This document shows positions 26,288 to 35,390 of a DNA stretch of 64,000 nucleotides, one piece after another. Location: positions 62,001 to 126,000 of the forward strand of contig NZ_MARB01000007.1 in assembly GCF_001715975.1 (NCBI RefSeq). The letters run 5' to 3'. The translations under genes were made by a program, and so were the position numbers. Every line of letters begins with the position of its first letter. Positions within the stretch are counted from its first letter, which is position 1. Source of the stretch: Candidatus Thiodiazotropha endolucinida. GTDB lineage: Bacteria > Pseudomonadota > Gammaproteobacteria > Chromatiales > Chromatiaceae. Below the pieces are notes generated by a model. The model searched no databases. It was not told the origin of the DNA and saw only the letters and a list, made by a program, of their open reading frames with translations.

Positions 26288-27147
26288 GCGATGCCGTTTA
26301 TATCCTGGAGGGGACAGTTGACAACTTTGACCGGCTGGTGGTGGAGAACTCTAAACGGGGTTTGGTAATCGTTGATTTCTGGGCGCCCTGGGTGGGACCA
26401 TCCCTTAAACAGCGTGAGATTTTTGTCGACCTGGCCAAGCACTACCAGGGGCGTTTCCTATTGGTCTCGATCAACACCGACGAACAGAAACCGCTGGCTG
26501 AACGGTTCGGTGTGCGCAGTCTGCCCTCATTCAAGCTCTTCCACCAGGGAGAGATGGTCGCGGAGTTTCATGGGGTACAACCGGAAGCCGATTATTCACG
26601 GATAATCGACGAATATGTACAACGACAGCCTAACCCTATCAGTCGCGAGGCGATTGCCGCATGGCAGGCGGGAGATCCGGAAAAGGCATTGCAGTTGCTT
26701 GCCGAAGCGGTGGTGGCCGATCCTGAAAACCTCGCCTTGCCGGCGTTGATGAGCAAGATCCTCATGCGTCAGCAACGCACTCGTGATGCCCATGCCCTGC
26801 TGAGTTCACTACCGGAGCAGGCCCGGGAAGCGGTGGAAGTGCGCAACCTGCTGGCGCATCTGGATGTCATCGTTACTGCTGAGGATGCGGATCCGCCAAC
26901 TACCCTGGTGCAACGTTTGCAGGCGGACCCCAAGGATGCCGATACGCTCTATCAGCTTGCCGCAATACGCTTGGTCGGAGATGATTTAGAGGCAGCCCTC
27001 AAGTTGTTGCTAGAAGTTGCGCATAGCTATCCTGGTTATCGTAACGGTATTGCGCGTAAAGCCATGCGGGCCGTACTGGATCAACTCGATGCCGGTGATG
27101 AACTGGTGGCACATTTTCGTCGCGAACTCTACCGGCTCGATTACTGA
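26284..27147 (+). CDS. cnoX: CnoX/YbbN-type thioredoxin-TPR protein lacking the CXXC cysteines
   Basis: A 287-residue protein. Residues 1-110 are a thioredoxin fold ([31 protein letters not shown]). Residues about 120-285 are TPR-like helices, the YbbN/CnoX layout. The redox motif WCGPC is WVGPS here, so both active cysteines are gone and it cannot act as a thiol-disulfide enzyme. CnoX holdases act with GroEL and DnaK and keep at least one cysteine in E. coli, so this variant may be a redox-independent chaperone. It overlaps the previous gene by four bases and is 10 bases before rimO. Confidence 0.8.
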   Translation: MSDAVYILEGTVDNFDRLVVENSKRGLVIVDFWAPWVGPSLKQREIFVDLAKHYQGRFLLVSINTDEQKPLAERFGVRSLPSFKLFHQGEMVAEFHGVQPEADYSRIIDEYVQRQPNPISREAIAAWQAGDPEKALQLLAEAVVADPENLALPALMSKILMRQQRTRDAHALLSSLPEQAREAVEVRNLLAHLDVIVTAEDADPPTTLVQRLQADPKDADTLYQLAAIRLVGDDLEAALKLLLEVAHSYPGYRNGIARKAMRAVLDQLDAGDELVAHFRRELYRLDY

Positions 27148-27157
27148 ATTCGAAAAG

Positions 27158-28498
27158 ATGCCTGAAACACCCCCACAGATCGGATTTGTCAGCCTGGGCT
27201 GTCCCAAGAACCTGGTTGATTCGGAGCAGATACTGAGTCGTCTACGGGCGGAAGGGTATCAGCTTTCCGCCAGTTATGCTGGCGCGGATCTCGTACTGGT
27301 GAATACGTGCGGTTTTATCGATGCGGCTGTGGAGGAGTCTCTTGAGGCAATCGGCGAGGCGCTGGAGGAGAACGGCAGGGTCATCGTGACCGGTTGCCTG
27401 GGGAAGGATGAGGCACGTATTCGAGACGCACACCCACAGGTACTGGCGGTGACGGGACCCCACGCCTATGCGGAGGTGATGGATGCTGTACACCGACAGC
27501 TTCCGCCTCCCCATGATCCCTTTACCAGCCTGGTTCCACCGCAGGGTATAAAACTGACCCCCGGGCACTACGCCTATCTGAAGATCTCTGAAGGGTGTAA
27601 TCACAGCTGCAGATTTTGCATCATTCCTGATCTGCGCGGTCCCCTGGTGAGCCGGCCTTTCGGGGAAGTCATGCTTGAAGCCCAGCGGCTGGTCGAATCG
27701 GGAGTCAGGGAGTTGCTGGTCGTCTCCCAGGACACCAGTGCCTATGGCGTGGATATCAAGTACCGACCCGATTTTTGGCAGGGCAGGCCGGTCGCCACGA
27801 AATTAGCATCCTTAGCCGCTGCCCTTGGGGAGTTGCAGGCCTGGATAAGACTCCACTATGTCTATCCCTATCCCCACGTGGATGACCTGATCCCATTAAT
27901 GGCGGAGGAGCATATCCTGCCCTATCTCGATATGCCGCTGCAACACGGCAATGTACGGGTTCTGCAAGCCATGAAACGGCCAGCTGCCACCGAGAAGGTA
28001 TTGGGTAGAATTGAGCGCTGGCGTCGGGAGTGCCCGGATCTGACCCTGCGCAGTACGTTCATTGTCGGATTTCCCGGTGAGACAGAGGCGGAATTCGAAG
28101 AACTGCTGGCATTTCTGCGCGAGGCAAAGCTCGATCGGGTGGGTTGTTTTGCCTACTCACCCGTTAAGGGAGCCCAGGCCAATGATCTGCCGGATCCAGT
28201 GCCGGACGAGGTCAAAGAGGCCCGTCGCGCCAGGTTTATGCAGGTACAGGCGGAGATCAGCCGTGAACGATTACAGGCGAAAATAGGTAACAGGATGGTG
28301 GTTCTGGTTGATGAGGTCAGAGATAAACAGGTGGTGGCCCGTAGTGCTGCGGATGCTCCCGAAATAGACGGTCGGGTATTCATTCCCGGCGCCTGGAATC
28401 TGCAACCTGGGGATTTTATAGAGGTACGGGTTACTGCCGCGACGGCACACGATCTACGGGCGGAGCCTGTGGATGTGGATGAATCGGAGTGTGAATAG
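27158..28498 (+). CDS. rimO: ribosomal protein S12 methylthiotransferase RimO
   Basis: A 446-residue radical-SAM enzyme that adds a methylthio group to Asp88 of ribosomal protein S12. All domains are seen: the MTTase domain ([34 protein letters not shown] giving its three cluster cysteines), the radical-SAM motif ([20 protein letters not shown]), and the C-terminal TRAM domain. [19 protein letters not shown] is family-typical. The ATG at 27158 is used; the frame runs further upstream inside cnoX. Confidence 0.95.
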   Translation: MPETPPQIGFVSLGCPKNLVDSEQILSRLRAEGYQLSASYAGADLVLVNTCGFIDAAVEESLEAIGEALEENGRVIVTGCLGKDEARIRDAHPQVLAVTGPHAYAEVMDAVHRQLPPPHDPFTSLVPPQGIKLTPGHYAYLKISEGCNHSCRFCIIPDLRGPLVSRPFGEVMLEAQRLVESGVRELLVVSQDTSAYGVDIKYRPDFWQGRPVATKLASLAAALGELQAWIRLHYVYPYPHVDDLIPLMAEEHILPYLDMPLQHGNVRVLQAMKRPAATEKVLGRIERWRRECPDLTLRSTFIVGFPGETEAEFEELLAFLREAKLDRVGCFAYSPVKGAQANDLPDPVPDEVKEARRARFMQVQAEISRERLQAKIGNRMVVLVDEVRDKQVVARSAADAPEIDGRVFIPGAWNLQPGDFIEVRVTAATAHDLRAEPVDVDESECE

Positions 28499-28510
28499 GG
28501 TAGTGGATCT

Positions 28511-28559
28511 GGCGCATCCATGCGCCATGCCAACCGAAGGAGAGGGCGAATCGCCCTTT
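28511..28559 (+). terminator. possible terminator region after rimO
   Basis: Two hairpins follow rimO: GGCGCA-TCCA-TGCGCC (28511-28526) and GGGCG-AAT-CGCCC (28544-28556) with TTT after it. The second is a weak intrinsic terminator. The first contains the CATCCATG loop also found in the interspersed repeats near 34 kb. Confidence 0.35.
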
Positions 28560-28582
28560 AACTGGTGATGAGGGCCATTCAA

Positions 28583-28783
28583 TCAGAATGCAGAGCCGCT
28601 CTGCCTGCCCATCTTCTTTAGAATTGTAGCCAATGGACAGAATCCGGTGAATGCGGATTGTAAGAGATTGAGCCCAACGAAGGCGGTCAGGAAGAGCCAA
28701 TAGGGGTGATGGTAGTGTGAAAGCACTACACTCAGAAGGATTACAACACCCGCAAAAGCGAGAACGATTCGGTCGATATTCAT
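28583..28783 (-). CDS. DUF2892-like small membrane protein
   Basis: A 66-residue protein with two membrane helices ([16 protein letters not shown] and [17 protein letters not shown]) and the [15 protein letters not shown] end typical of the DUF2892/YgaP-type membrane domain. The ATG at 28783 is chosen because GAGGCAAATCC precedes it; a longer frame to 28843 has no such site. In other bacteria this domain accompanies rhodaneses; here it stands alone. Confidence 0.78.
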   Translation of the reverse strand: MNIDRIVLAFAGVVILLSVVLSHYHHPYWLFLTAFVGLNLLQSAFTGFCPLATILKKMGRQSGSAF

Positions 28784-28942
28784 GGATTTGCCTCTAAACT
28801 GTCTATGTTTATCCATCAGCCACACCTGAAATAGATGGATCAAGATGTGTCATTCATGGAATGAGCCATCGCGAAAACAGCCTGCGAAAAATTGGACGCT
28901 ATATTAGCACTATCTAATATTTAGTCAAGGACATAACCAATC

Positions 28943-30511
28943 ATGACCCTGAACCATGAAGAAGCAGATATACAGGATCGTTTGATAGCGCGATTGGTGC
29001 ATTGTCCGATATGCTTTGGCGATCCCCAGTGTGAAGTGGAGCATATCGAGACCCATATCTTACACCTGCTTTTGGCGGGAGATCGGGTCTATAAGATCAA
29101 GAAACCACTGGATCTCGGATTTCTGGACTTCTCTACCTTGGAAAAAAGGCGACAGTGTTGCGAGGAGGAGTTGCGTCTCAACAGCCGATTGGCGCCAGAC
29201 CTCTACCTGGGGGTGGTGGGCATAGGGGGAACTTTGGACTCACCCCGAATCGGTGCGGATGAGGGGATCATTGAGTATGCCGTAGAAATGCGCCGGTTTC
29301 GCCAACAGGATCTGCTCAGTCACACCTTGCCGGACAGAGAACAGATCGAGTACCTGGCCCGCTTGCTTGCAGAGTTCCATCATTCCATACCCTCGATCAG
29401 TCATGGTATGCCCTATGGCACCCCGGAGCATATCATTCAGCCCATTCTGGAGAACTTTCGGCTCATACGGGGCTTGAAACAGCCGCTGTTTGAAATCGAA
29501 CGATTGAATGTCCTGCAGACCTGGGCCGAGCAACAAAGCATGGTTCTGCAACCCATCATGGAAGAGCGCTACTATGCAGGCCATATCCGCGAATGCCATG
29601 GTGACCTCCACCTGGGTAACATCACACTGTTTGAAAATAAGATCACACCCTTCGACGGCATCGAATTCAATCCCGATCTGCGCTGGATCGACACCCTCAG
29701 CGACATCGCATTCCTGCTCATGGATCTGCAGCATCGCGGGATGAATTCTGCGGCTTCCCAGCTCCTCAACAGCTACCTGGAGCGAACGAACGATTACGCA
29801 GGATTGCCTATGCTGCGCTTCTATCTGCTCTATCGCGCCACGGTGCGGGCCAAGGTTAGCGCGATCAGGGCTACGCAATCGGGCTTGCAACATGAGGAGT
29901 GGGAGCAGCAACTGGAAGAGTATCGGAGTTTCCTGAGCCTGGCGGAGTCGGTGATTCGCCATCCGCCCGCTTCGCTTATCCTGACCCATGGGGTTTCCGG
30001 CTCGGGAAAGAGTACAGTCAGTGGCTGGCTTGCGGAGCAGTTGATGGCGATCAGGATAAGATCCGACGTGGAACGCCGGCGTCTGTTTCCTGAGCGGAAG
30101 GGCTCAGGTGTGGAAATTGAGCGCTACAGCGAACGTGCATCACGCATTACCTACAATCATCTGGCGGGCATGGCAAAACAGCTGCTGCGATCGGGTTTTT
30201 CAGTGATCATCGATGCCACCAGTCTGGCGCAGTGGCAACGAGAGCTGTTTCTGCAACTGTCGGAGAACCAGCAGGCGCCGATGGTCATCATCGACTGTCA
30301 GGCAGAGGAATCGCTGCTGAAAAAACGTATCCGGAAGAGGTGTGACGGTGGACAGGACGCCTCTGAAGCCGATCTTGCAGTACTCAAGCTACAGCAAGAG
30401 AAACGCCAGCCGCTAACCGCCTCGGAACTGGAAAGGACAATTGTCGTCGACAGCGAACACTTTCCACCTTCCGGACTACTGGCCACTGTGCTGCAACGAT
30501 TGATGCGATAG
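28943..30511 (+). CDS. aminoglycoside-phosphotransferase-like kinase fused to a P-loop kinase
   Basis: A 522-residue cytosolic protein. The N-terminal 340 residues follow the phosphotransferase fold, with RVYKIKKPLDLGFLDFSTLEKR as the ATP lysine region and HGDLHLGNITLF plus FDGIEFNPDLRW as the catalytic and metal segments. The C-terminal 170 residues are a P-loop domain (LTHGVSGSGKSTVSGWLAEQL, then VIIDATSLAQWQRELF). This pairing is found in many proteobacteria and its substrate is unknown; aminoglycoside resistance should not be assumed. It is a single gene unit. Confidence 0.8.
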   Translation: MTLNHEEADIQDRLIARLVHCPICFGDPQCEVEHIETHILHLLLAGDRVYKIKKPLDLGFLDFSTLEKRRQCCEEELRLNSRLAPDLYLGVVGIGGTLDSPRIGADEGIIEYAVEMRRFRQQDLLSHTLPDREQIEYLARLLAEFHHSIPSISHGMPYGTPEHIIQPILENFRLIRGLKQPLFEIERLNVLQTWAEQQSMVLQPIMEERYYAGHIRECHGDLHLGNITLFENKITPFDGIEFNPDLRWIDTLSDIAFLLMDLQHRGMNSAASQLLNSYLERTNDYAGLPMLRFYLLYRATVRAKVSAIRATQSGLQHEEWEQQLEEYRSFLSLAESVIRHPPASLILTHGVSGSGKSTVSGWLAEQLMAIRIRSDVERRRLFPERKGSGVEIERYSERASRITYNHLAGMAKQLLRSGFSVIIDATSLAQWQRELFLQLSENQQAPMVIIDCQAEESLLKKRIRKRCDGGQDASEADLAVLKLQQEKRQPLTASELERTIVVDSEHFPPSGLLATVLQRLMR

Positions 30512-30586
30512 CATGTTGTGCTGCATGGGTAGTGGGTGATTCCTTTTTTACGAACCCAATTGATATTTGACATACAGGTATTAATA

Positions 30587-30916
30587 ATGCGTTTTCCTCA
30601 ACTCAAGATCGGCCAGCAATTCGAATATCAGGGTAAGCGGTATACCAAGACAGGTCCTTTGACTGCCTCTGTAGAGGGAACGGGTGCCAGTGCAATGATC
30701 AGGCGTTCGGCGGAGGTGGTGCTGGTTGATGGTGAGGTGGCAGTACCATCTGCTGCACAACTGAAACAGAATTACAGTCGACAGGAGATGCTGGATCTAT
30801 GTCGGGATTACAGATTGAAACTCCACCATGAACTCAAACAAATGGCAGTGGAAGAGGGTGGTTTGGAATTAGGCACTGTTCTGCGGGTGATCGATAACAC
30901 CTTTGGCAACTCCTAG
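30587..30916 (+). CDS. conserved hypothetical protein
   Basis: A 109-residue soluble protein from ATG 30587 (AGGTATTAATA upstream; the frame extends back to 30536). The first part (FPQLKIGQQFEYQGKRYTKTGPLTASVEGTG) looks like a small beta domain, and the rest is helical (QEMLDLCRDYRLKLHHELKQMA). No family recognised. Its stop overlaps the end of the convergent LysR gene by four bases. Confidence 0.6.
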   Translation: MRFPQLKIGQQFEYQGKRYTKTGPLTASVEGTGASAMIRRSAEVVLVDGEVAVPSAAQLKQNYSRQEMLDLCRDYRLKLHHELKQMAVEEGGLELGTVLRVIDNTFGNS

Positions 30917-31827
30917 ACCAAGCCTTCATCCCAATAGGGTTGCTCACCGAACAGCTCACGAAAATACTCCGCCAGGATCCTGACCCGCTGCGGTATGAAA
31001 CGACGGTTCGGGTAGATGGCATATGCGGTCGCAGTGGGGAGTTCGTAATCTGCCAGGATCGGCACCAGGCGGCCCTCGAGGATGGTCCGGTAGGCAATGA
31101 AGGTGGGGGAGATGCAGATACCATGTCCCGATGCGGCGGCCTCGAGGATGATCTGGCCGTTGTTGGCCAGCATTCTGTTTTCCACACGCACAGTGTGTGC
31201 CACACCTTTACGGTCAACAAAGCGCCATTTTTGCGGTTCCGGCAGATTTGAATAACAGAGGCACTGATGACCTGTTAGTGCTTCAGGTGTCTCCGGAGTA
31301 CCGTAGCGGGCGAGATAACCCGGACTGGCGCAGAGTATCGTGCGGATCGGCGCCAGGGGCAGGGCGACCATGGTGGAGTCCTCAAGCTGACCGATACGCA
31401 GTGCCAGGTCGACACCCTCCTGGATCAGGTCGACCTGGCTGTCGTTGAAATCCATATCCAGTATCACCCCGGGGTGCTTGCTCATGAAGCTGTTGAGCGC
31501 GGGCGCCAGATGCATCAAGCCAAAAGAGAGTGGGGCGGCCAGGCGGATTCGGCCACTCAAGGCGTGCTGGGCGCTGGAGACAGACTGCTCTGCATCCGCC
31601 AGATCTTCCAGTAACTGAATCGCCCTTGGATAGAAGGTGCGACCGGCATCGGTGAGGGATAGACGGCGTGTGGTGCGCTGGATCAGTAGGGCGCCTAGAT
31701 ACTCCTCGAGCTCCGAAACCCGTCGGCTGATGACCGATTTACCTAATCCTAAGCGTTCCGCGGCCGCGCTGAACTGACCTGACTCGACCACGGCAACAAA
31801 GCTCTCTAAGCACTCTAATCGGTCCAT
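30913..31827 (-). CDS. LysR-type transcriptional regulator
   Basis: A 304-residue regulator with an N-terminal helix-turn-helix (LECLESFVAVVESGQFSAAAERLGLGKSVISRRVSELEEYLG) and a periplasmic-binding-like effector domain with RIRLAAPLSFGLMHLAPAL. It is the CrgA/AaeR-like group. It is divergent from the pirin-b561-flavodoxin genes with a 115-base spacer and most likely controls them. The inducer is unknown, though such pirin operons usually respond to electrophiles or redox stress. Confidence 0.9.
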   Translation of the reverse strand: MDRLECLESFVAVVESGQFSAAAERLGLGKSVISRRVSELEEYLGALLIQRTTRRLSLTDAGRTFYPRAIQLLEDLADAEQSVSSAQHALSGRIRLAAPLSFGLMHLAPALNSFMSKHPGVILDMDFNDSQVDLIQEGVDLALRIGQLEDSTMVALPLAPIRTILCASPGYLARYGTPETPEALTGHQCLCYSNLPEPQKWRFVDRKGVAHTVRVENRMLANNGQIILEAAASGHGICISPTFIAYRTILEGRLVPILADYELPTATAYAIYPNRRFIPQRVRILAEYFRELFGEQPYWDEGLV

Positions 31828-31942
31828 TGTTCCAAATTCTGCAACAGTGTTTCCTGAATTGTGGTCTTTATCTTCGAAATTGACAACCTAAACTAGCTGA
31901 TAACTGATTAAAACACTATGCATTTTTTGCGAGGAGGCTGTC

Positions 31943-32788
31943 ATGGAACAGCTTGTTACTAACAGACGAGGGATTAAGCAAGTCGTTGTCGGCCAAGAGA
32001 CTTCCGATGGCGCCGGCGTGCGCCTGACCCGGGTTATCGGCGGACCGCAGTTGCCCCAATTCGATCCATTCTTGCTCCTTGACCACTTTGTGTCCGACGA
32101 TCCCGATGACTATATCGGTGGTTTTCCTCCCCATCCTCACAGGGGGTTCGAGACGGTGACCTATCTGTTGGCCGGCCAGGTTGAGCACCGCGACAATGCC
32201 GGTCATACCGGTCTTCTCGAGACGGGGGGCGTGCAGTGGATGACCGCCGGGCGAGGTGTGATTCACTCCGAGATGCCGCAACAGCAGGATGGCCTGTTGT
32301 CCGGTTTCCAACTCTGGGTCAATCTGCCGGCCGGCGAGAAGATGATCGATCCACGCTATCAGGAGTTCGATCGCCAGGCGATACCGCTGGAGGCGCGGAG
32401 TGATGGTGTCGAGGTACGCGTGGTGGCCGGGCAGACATCCCGGCAGACGAGAGGACCGGTGAGTGAATTGGTGACACCGGCACTTTTTTACGATATCACA
32501 CTGCCCGTAGGTAGCCGCTTCGAAGAATCTTTGCCGGAAACCTATAATAGCTTTGTTTACCTCATCGAAGGGGCGGTTTCAATCGATGGAATTGATCTGG
32601 AGGTAAATAGCCTGGCGGTACTGGATCAAGGAGATAGTGTTGAAATAACCGCGCAGGAGCCGAGTCGTTTACTGCTGGTGGCAGGCCAGCCACTGCACGA
32701 ACCCATTGCCCGGCGTGGTCCCTTCGTCATGAACAGCGAAGCGGAGTTGCAGCAGGCCTTCAACGACTATCAGGAGGGTCGTTTCTGA
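31943..32788 (+). CDS. pirin family protein
   Basis: A 281-residue two-cupin protein. The metal-binding residues are in the N-terminal cupin: GFPPHPHRGFETVTYLLAGQVEHRD, then EMPQQQDGLLSGFQLWVNLP. The ATG at 31943 follows GAGGAGGCTGTC. Bacterial pirins of this type can have quercetin dioxygenase activity or act in redox sensing. It leads a transcript with the b561 gene, whose ATG overlaps its stop. Confidence 0.9.
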   Translation: MEQLVTNRRGIKQVVVGQETSDGAGVRLTRVIGGPQLPQFDPFLLLDHFVSDDPDDYIGGFPPHPHRGFETVTYLLAGQVEHRDNAGHTGLLETGGVQWMTAGRGVIHSEMPQQQDGLLSGFQLWVNLPAGEKMIDPRYQEFDRQAIPLEARSDGVEVRVVAGQTSRQTRGPVSELVTPALFYDITLPVGSRFEESLPETYNSFVYLIEGAVSIDGIDLEVNSLAVLDQGDSVEITAQEPSRLLLVAGQPLHEPIARRGPFVMNSEAELQQAFNDYQEGRF

Positions 32789-33333
32789 TGCGCTTGGCCA
32801 ATGACAGGGAGAACTATGGTCTGGTTGCCATTCTGCTGCACTGGCTGGTGGCCCTGGTGATCTACGGCCTGTTCGGTCTGGGGATATGGATGCGCGATCT
32901 TGGCTACTACGATCCCTGGTATCAGCTTGGACCCTGGTGGCATAAAGGCATCGGCGTGATGCTCTTCTTCGTATTCGTGCTACGCCTTGCATGGCGCTTC
33001 ATCACGCCGCGCCCAGATCATCTGCCCACCCATAAACCCTATGAACGATGGGCAGCCTCCCTGGTGCACTGGCTGTTCTATCTGCTGATACTCATCGTCA
33101 TGATCAGCGGCTATCTGATTACCACCGCAGATGGTCGTTCGCTGGAGGTATTTGACTGGTTCGAAATTCCGGCAACCCTGAGCGGCATCGACGGACAGGA
33201 GGACATCGCCGGCAAGATCCACCTCTATCTTGCCTGGGGCATAGTGCTGCTCAGTCTGTTGCACACTCTGGCGGCCTTGAAACACCACTTTTTTGACCAT
33301 GACCGGAGCCTCAAGCGCATGCTGGGGATCTGA
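32788..33333 (+). CDS. cybB: cytochrome b561
   Basis: A 181-residue inner-membrane dihaem b cytochrome with four helices and the conserved histidines in LLHWLVALVIYGLFGLG, WHKGIGVMLFFVFVLRLAW, LVHWLFYLLILIVMISGYL and KIHLYLAWGIVLLSLLHTLAALKHH. E. coli CybB oxidises superoxide and reduces quinone; the present gene probably does the same. It starts on the stop of the pirin gene. Confidence 0.9.
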   Translation: MRLANDRENYGLVAILLHWLVALVIYGLFGLGIWMRDLGYYDPWYQLGPWWHKGIGVMLFFVFVLRLAWRFITPRPDHLPTHKPYERWAASLVHWLFYLLILIVMISGYLITTADGRSLEVFDWFEIPATLSGIDGQEDIAGKIHLYLAWGIVLLSLLHTLAALKHHFFDHDRSLKRMLGI

Positions 33334-33356
33334 CACGACTCGGAGGAGAGAATCGG

Positions 33357-33956
33357 ATGATAAAGGTAGCAATTGTCTATCACAGTGGCTTCGGCCATAC
33401 CAAGTTGCAGGCAGAGGCAGTGCATAAAGGCGCCGCATCAATCGATGGTGTAGAGGCCGTGTTGCTTACCGCGGAAGAGGCTGGCGCCGACTTGGACGGT
33501 CTCGATGATGCGGACGGGATCATTTTCGGTACACCCACCTACATGGGAAGCATGTCGGCGGGGATGAAGAAGTTCCTTGAGACCGCGGCGGCCAAGTGGT
33601 TCACCCAATCCTGGAAGGATAAGGTGGCGGGTGCCTTCACCAACTCCAGTTCCTATTCCGGGGATAAGTTGAATACCCTGGTGGGGCTGATGATCAATGC
33701 CATGCAGCAGGGGATGATCTACGTCAGCCTGGGCATGCACCCGGCCGCCAGCGATCCGGATTCGATGAATCGCATCGAAGGCCCCGGGCCGGAGGTGATG
33801 AATCGGATCGGCTCCTATTCGGGGCCGATGGCGGCAAGTTTTCAGGTGGATCCGGGTGATGCGCCATCATCAGGGGATATCGCAACTGCGGAGGCCTACG
33901 GTGCCAGGGTTGCAACTATCACGCAACAATTGGTACGGGGAAGAGAAGTTGGTTGA
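33357..33956 (+). CDS. flavodoxin/NADPH-dependent FMN reductase family (WrbA-like)
   Basis: A 199-residue flavoprotein. VAIVYHSGFGHTKLQAEAVHKGA is the phosphate-binding loop and DGIIFGTPTYMGSMSAGMKKFLE the FMN-contact motif; AGAFTNSSSYSGDKLNTL follows. This fits NAD(P)H:quinone oxidoreductases of the WrbA type. GGAGGAGAGAATCGG precedes its ATG. It is 23 bases after the b561 gene and ends the pirin operon. Confidence 0.88.
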   Translation: MIKVAIVYHSGFGHTKLQAEAVHKGAASIDGVEAVLLTAEEAGADLDGLDDADGIIFGTPTYMGSMSAGMKKFLETAAAKWFTQSWKDKVAGAFTNSSSYSGDKLNTLVGLMINAMQQGMIYVSLGMHPAASDPDSMNRIEGPGPEVMNRIGSYSGPMAASFQVDPGDAPSSGDIATAEAYGARVATITQQLVRGREVG

Positions 33957-33994
33957 ACAATTGTTTGGAAACTACAAACAAGCAGTTTAACGAG

Positions 33995-34096
33995 CGACTG
34001 ATGACGGTCTTTCGCAGCAGCGGCATGGATGCCGCGGTAGCCCCGTCAGCATATGGACGTGCTGCTGGGGCGGCGGGGAAAGACCGTCATCAGTCG
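33995..34096. repeat. structured interspersed palindromic repeat, copy 1
   Basis: A 102-base element bounded by a perfect 19-bp inverted repeat (33995-34013 with 34078-34096). Inside are two smaller hairpins: GGC-ATGGAT-GCC and one around AGCATATGGACGTGCT. The core recurs, inverted and about 85 percent identical by eye, at 34258-34361. It lies downstream of the flavodoxin gene. Confidence 0.8.
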
Positions 34097-34257
34097 TGTA
34101 GAGCCAGCTTGAATCTCGGTTACCAAGAGTCAGATTTACAGACTGACATCTACTGTATAGAGCCATCTTAGAATTTAAGTCAGTAGATCCTATACAAGGG
34201 GAAATGACTAAATGGATTTTATAAACAAATTGTAAAGGAGTATTGGCCAACTTCCAC

Positions 34258-34361
34258 GCGGTTGGCGGTCATCTTTTTACGCCGCCCCAACAGTACATCC
34301 ATGTGCTGACGGGGCTACCGCGACATCCCTGTCGCTGCTACGAAAGATAACCGCCAACCGC
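34258..34361. repeat. structured interspersed palindromic repeat, copy 2 (inverted)
   Basis: A 104-base element whose ends (GCGGTTGGCGGT, 34258-34269, and ACCGCCAACCGC, 34350-34361) pair. Its core reads on the minus strand like copy 1. Where the copies differ inside stems, both sides change together (ACGGT/ACCGT versus GCGGT/ACCGC; GGC/GCC versus GAC/GTC). It lies 44 bases before the YceI gene. Confidence 0.8.
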
Positions 34362-34404
34362 TCTTAAACTGAAAGATTGTATCAATAGAAAGATGGAGAA
34401 TCCG

Positions 34405-34977
34405 ATGAAAAAACTTTTAATACCATTGATAGCAGCGAGTTTTATTTTTGTGACACCCCTTAACGCGGAAGAGTATGTGATCGACACTAAAGGCGCCCAT
34501 GCCTTCATACAGTTCCGCATCAAGCATCTTGGTTACAGTTGGCTGCTGGGCCGCTTCAACGAGTTCAGCGGCAGCTTCAGCTATGATGAGAAAAACCCCC
34601 AGGCCGCGAAGATATCGGTGGATATCAAACCGGCCAGCGTTGACAGCAATCATGGAGAACGTGACAAGCATCTGCGGGACGAGGATTTTCTCTATGTGGA
34701 CAAATACCCCAAGGCGTCATTCGTCTCAACCTCTTTTACCGAGAAGGGCGATGGCAAGGCGGAACTCAAGGGCGATCTCACCCTGCGCGGGGTAACCAAA
34801 CCGGTTGTGATCGCGGTTGAACATATCGGACACGGTAAAGATCCCTGGGGCGGATACAGACGTGGATTTTTCGGAACCACCGAGATCGCGCTTGCCGACT
34901 TTGGGATCCCCTTCGACCTGGGACCAGCCTCGAAAACCGTGCAGCTGGAACTATCAGTGGAAGGGATCAGGCAGTAA
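34405..34977 (+). CDS. YceI family periplasmic lipocalin-like protein
   Basis: A 190-residue exported protein. The ATG at 34405 follows GGAGAATCCG; signal peptide MKKLLIPLIAASFIFVTPLNA. The mature protein has YceI marks: YVIDTKGAHAFIQFRIKHLGYSWLLGRFNEFSG, VDSNHGERDKHLRDEDFLYVDKYP and GDLTLRGVTKPV. YceI proteins bind polyisoprenoids such as ubiquinone-8. It is often found with cytochrome b561, and the nearby b561 gene supports a shared quinone-related role, although the repeats separate it from that operon. Confidence 0.92.
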   Translation: MKKLLIPLIAASFIFVTPLNAEEYVIDTKGAHAFIQFRIKHLGYSWLLGRFNEFSGSFSYDEKNPQAAKISVDIKPASVDSNHGERDKHLRDEDFLYVDKYPKASFVSTSFTEKGDGKAELKGDLTLRGVTKPVVIAVEHIGHGKDPWGGYRRGFFGTTEIALADFGIPFDLGPASKTVQLELSVEGIRQ

Positions 34978-34991
34978 AGTGATCCATAATC

Positions 34992-35039
34992 AGGCGATGG
35001 CATGTTCTCTCTGTAAAGGAAGAGAGGTGCCAATCGCCT
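34992..35039 (+). terminator. long hairpin after the YceI gene
   Basis: AGGCGAT-GGCA (34992 onward) pairs with TGCC-A-ATCGCCT (ending 35039), enclosing a second stem CTCTCT/AGAGAG. No T-run follows directly, so it may be a Rho-assisted end or mRNA-stabilising structure. Confidence 0.4.
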
Positions 35040-35060
35040 ATTTGCTTACATAAAAATTTA

Positions 35061-35270
35061 GCCGCTAATAAACGCTAATCACCGCAAATATACGCAAATG
35101 GTTTGATGATACTTGATGTCCTGAGACCTCCCGCAATGCTTTGTAGACTCCCGAGAAACATGCTGATTGAATAGTACAGATTTATCCGGATACATCGAGC
35201 CAAGCCTCAATCGACAGAAATTGAGTTACACAATCGCGAAAATTTGCGGTGATTAGCGTTCATTTGCGGC
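35061..35270. repeat. 29-bp inverted repeat pair
   Basis: The left arm at 35061-35089 and the right arm at 35242-35270 are reverse complements with two mismatches in 29 bases (19 bases, AACGCTAATCACCGCAAAT, are perfect). They are 152 bases apart and flank a stretch without a gene between the YceI and SPFH genes. The spacer carries no transposase. Confidence 0.75.
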
Positions 35271-35390
35271 CTGCATATGCTTAATCTTTTTACCCACTCG
35301 GTTATGGCAAGAGTGCCGGTTAACCGGTCAAGATATATCCCAGGCGGCCGAAACAGGGACGAATAACCACTATCGGGAAAGGAGTCACGC

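Noticed and set aside
28943-30511. Aminoglycoside resistance gene
   Set aside because: The phosphotransferase fold is shared by many kinases; the P-loop fusion is a housekeeping-type protein of unknown substrate, and there is no resistance context.
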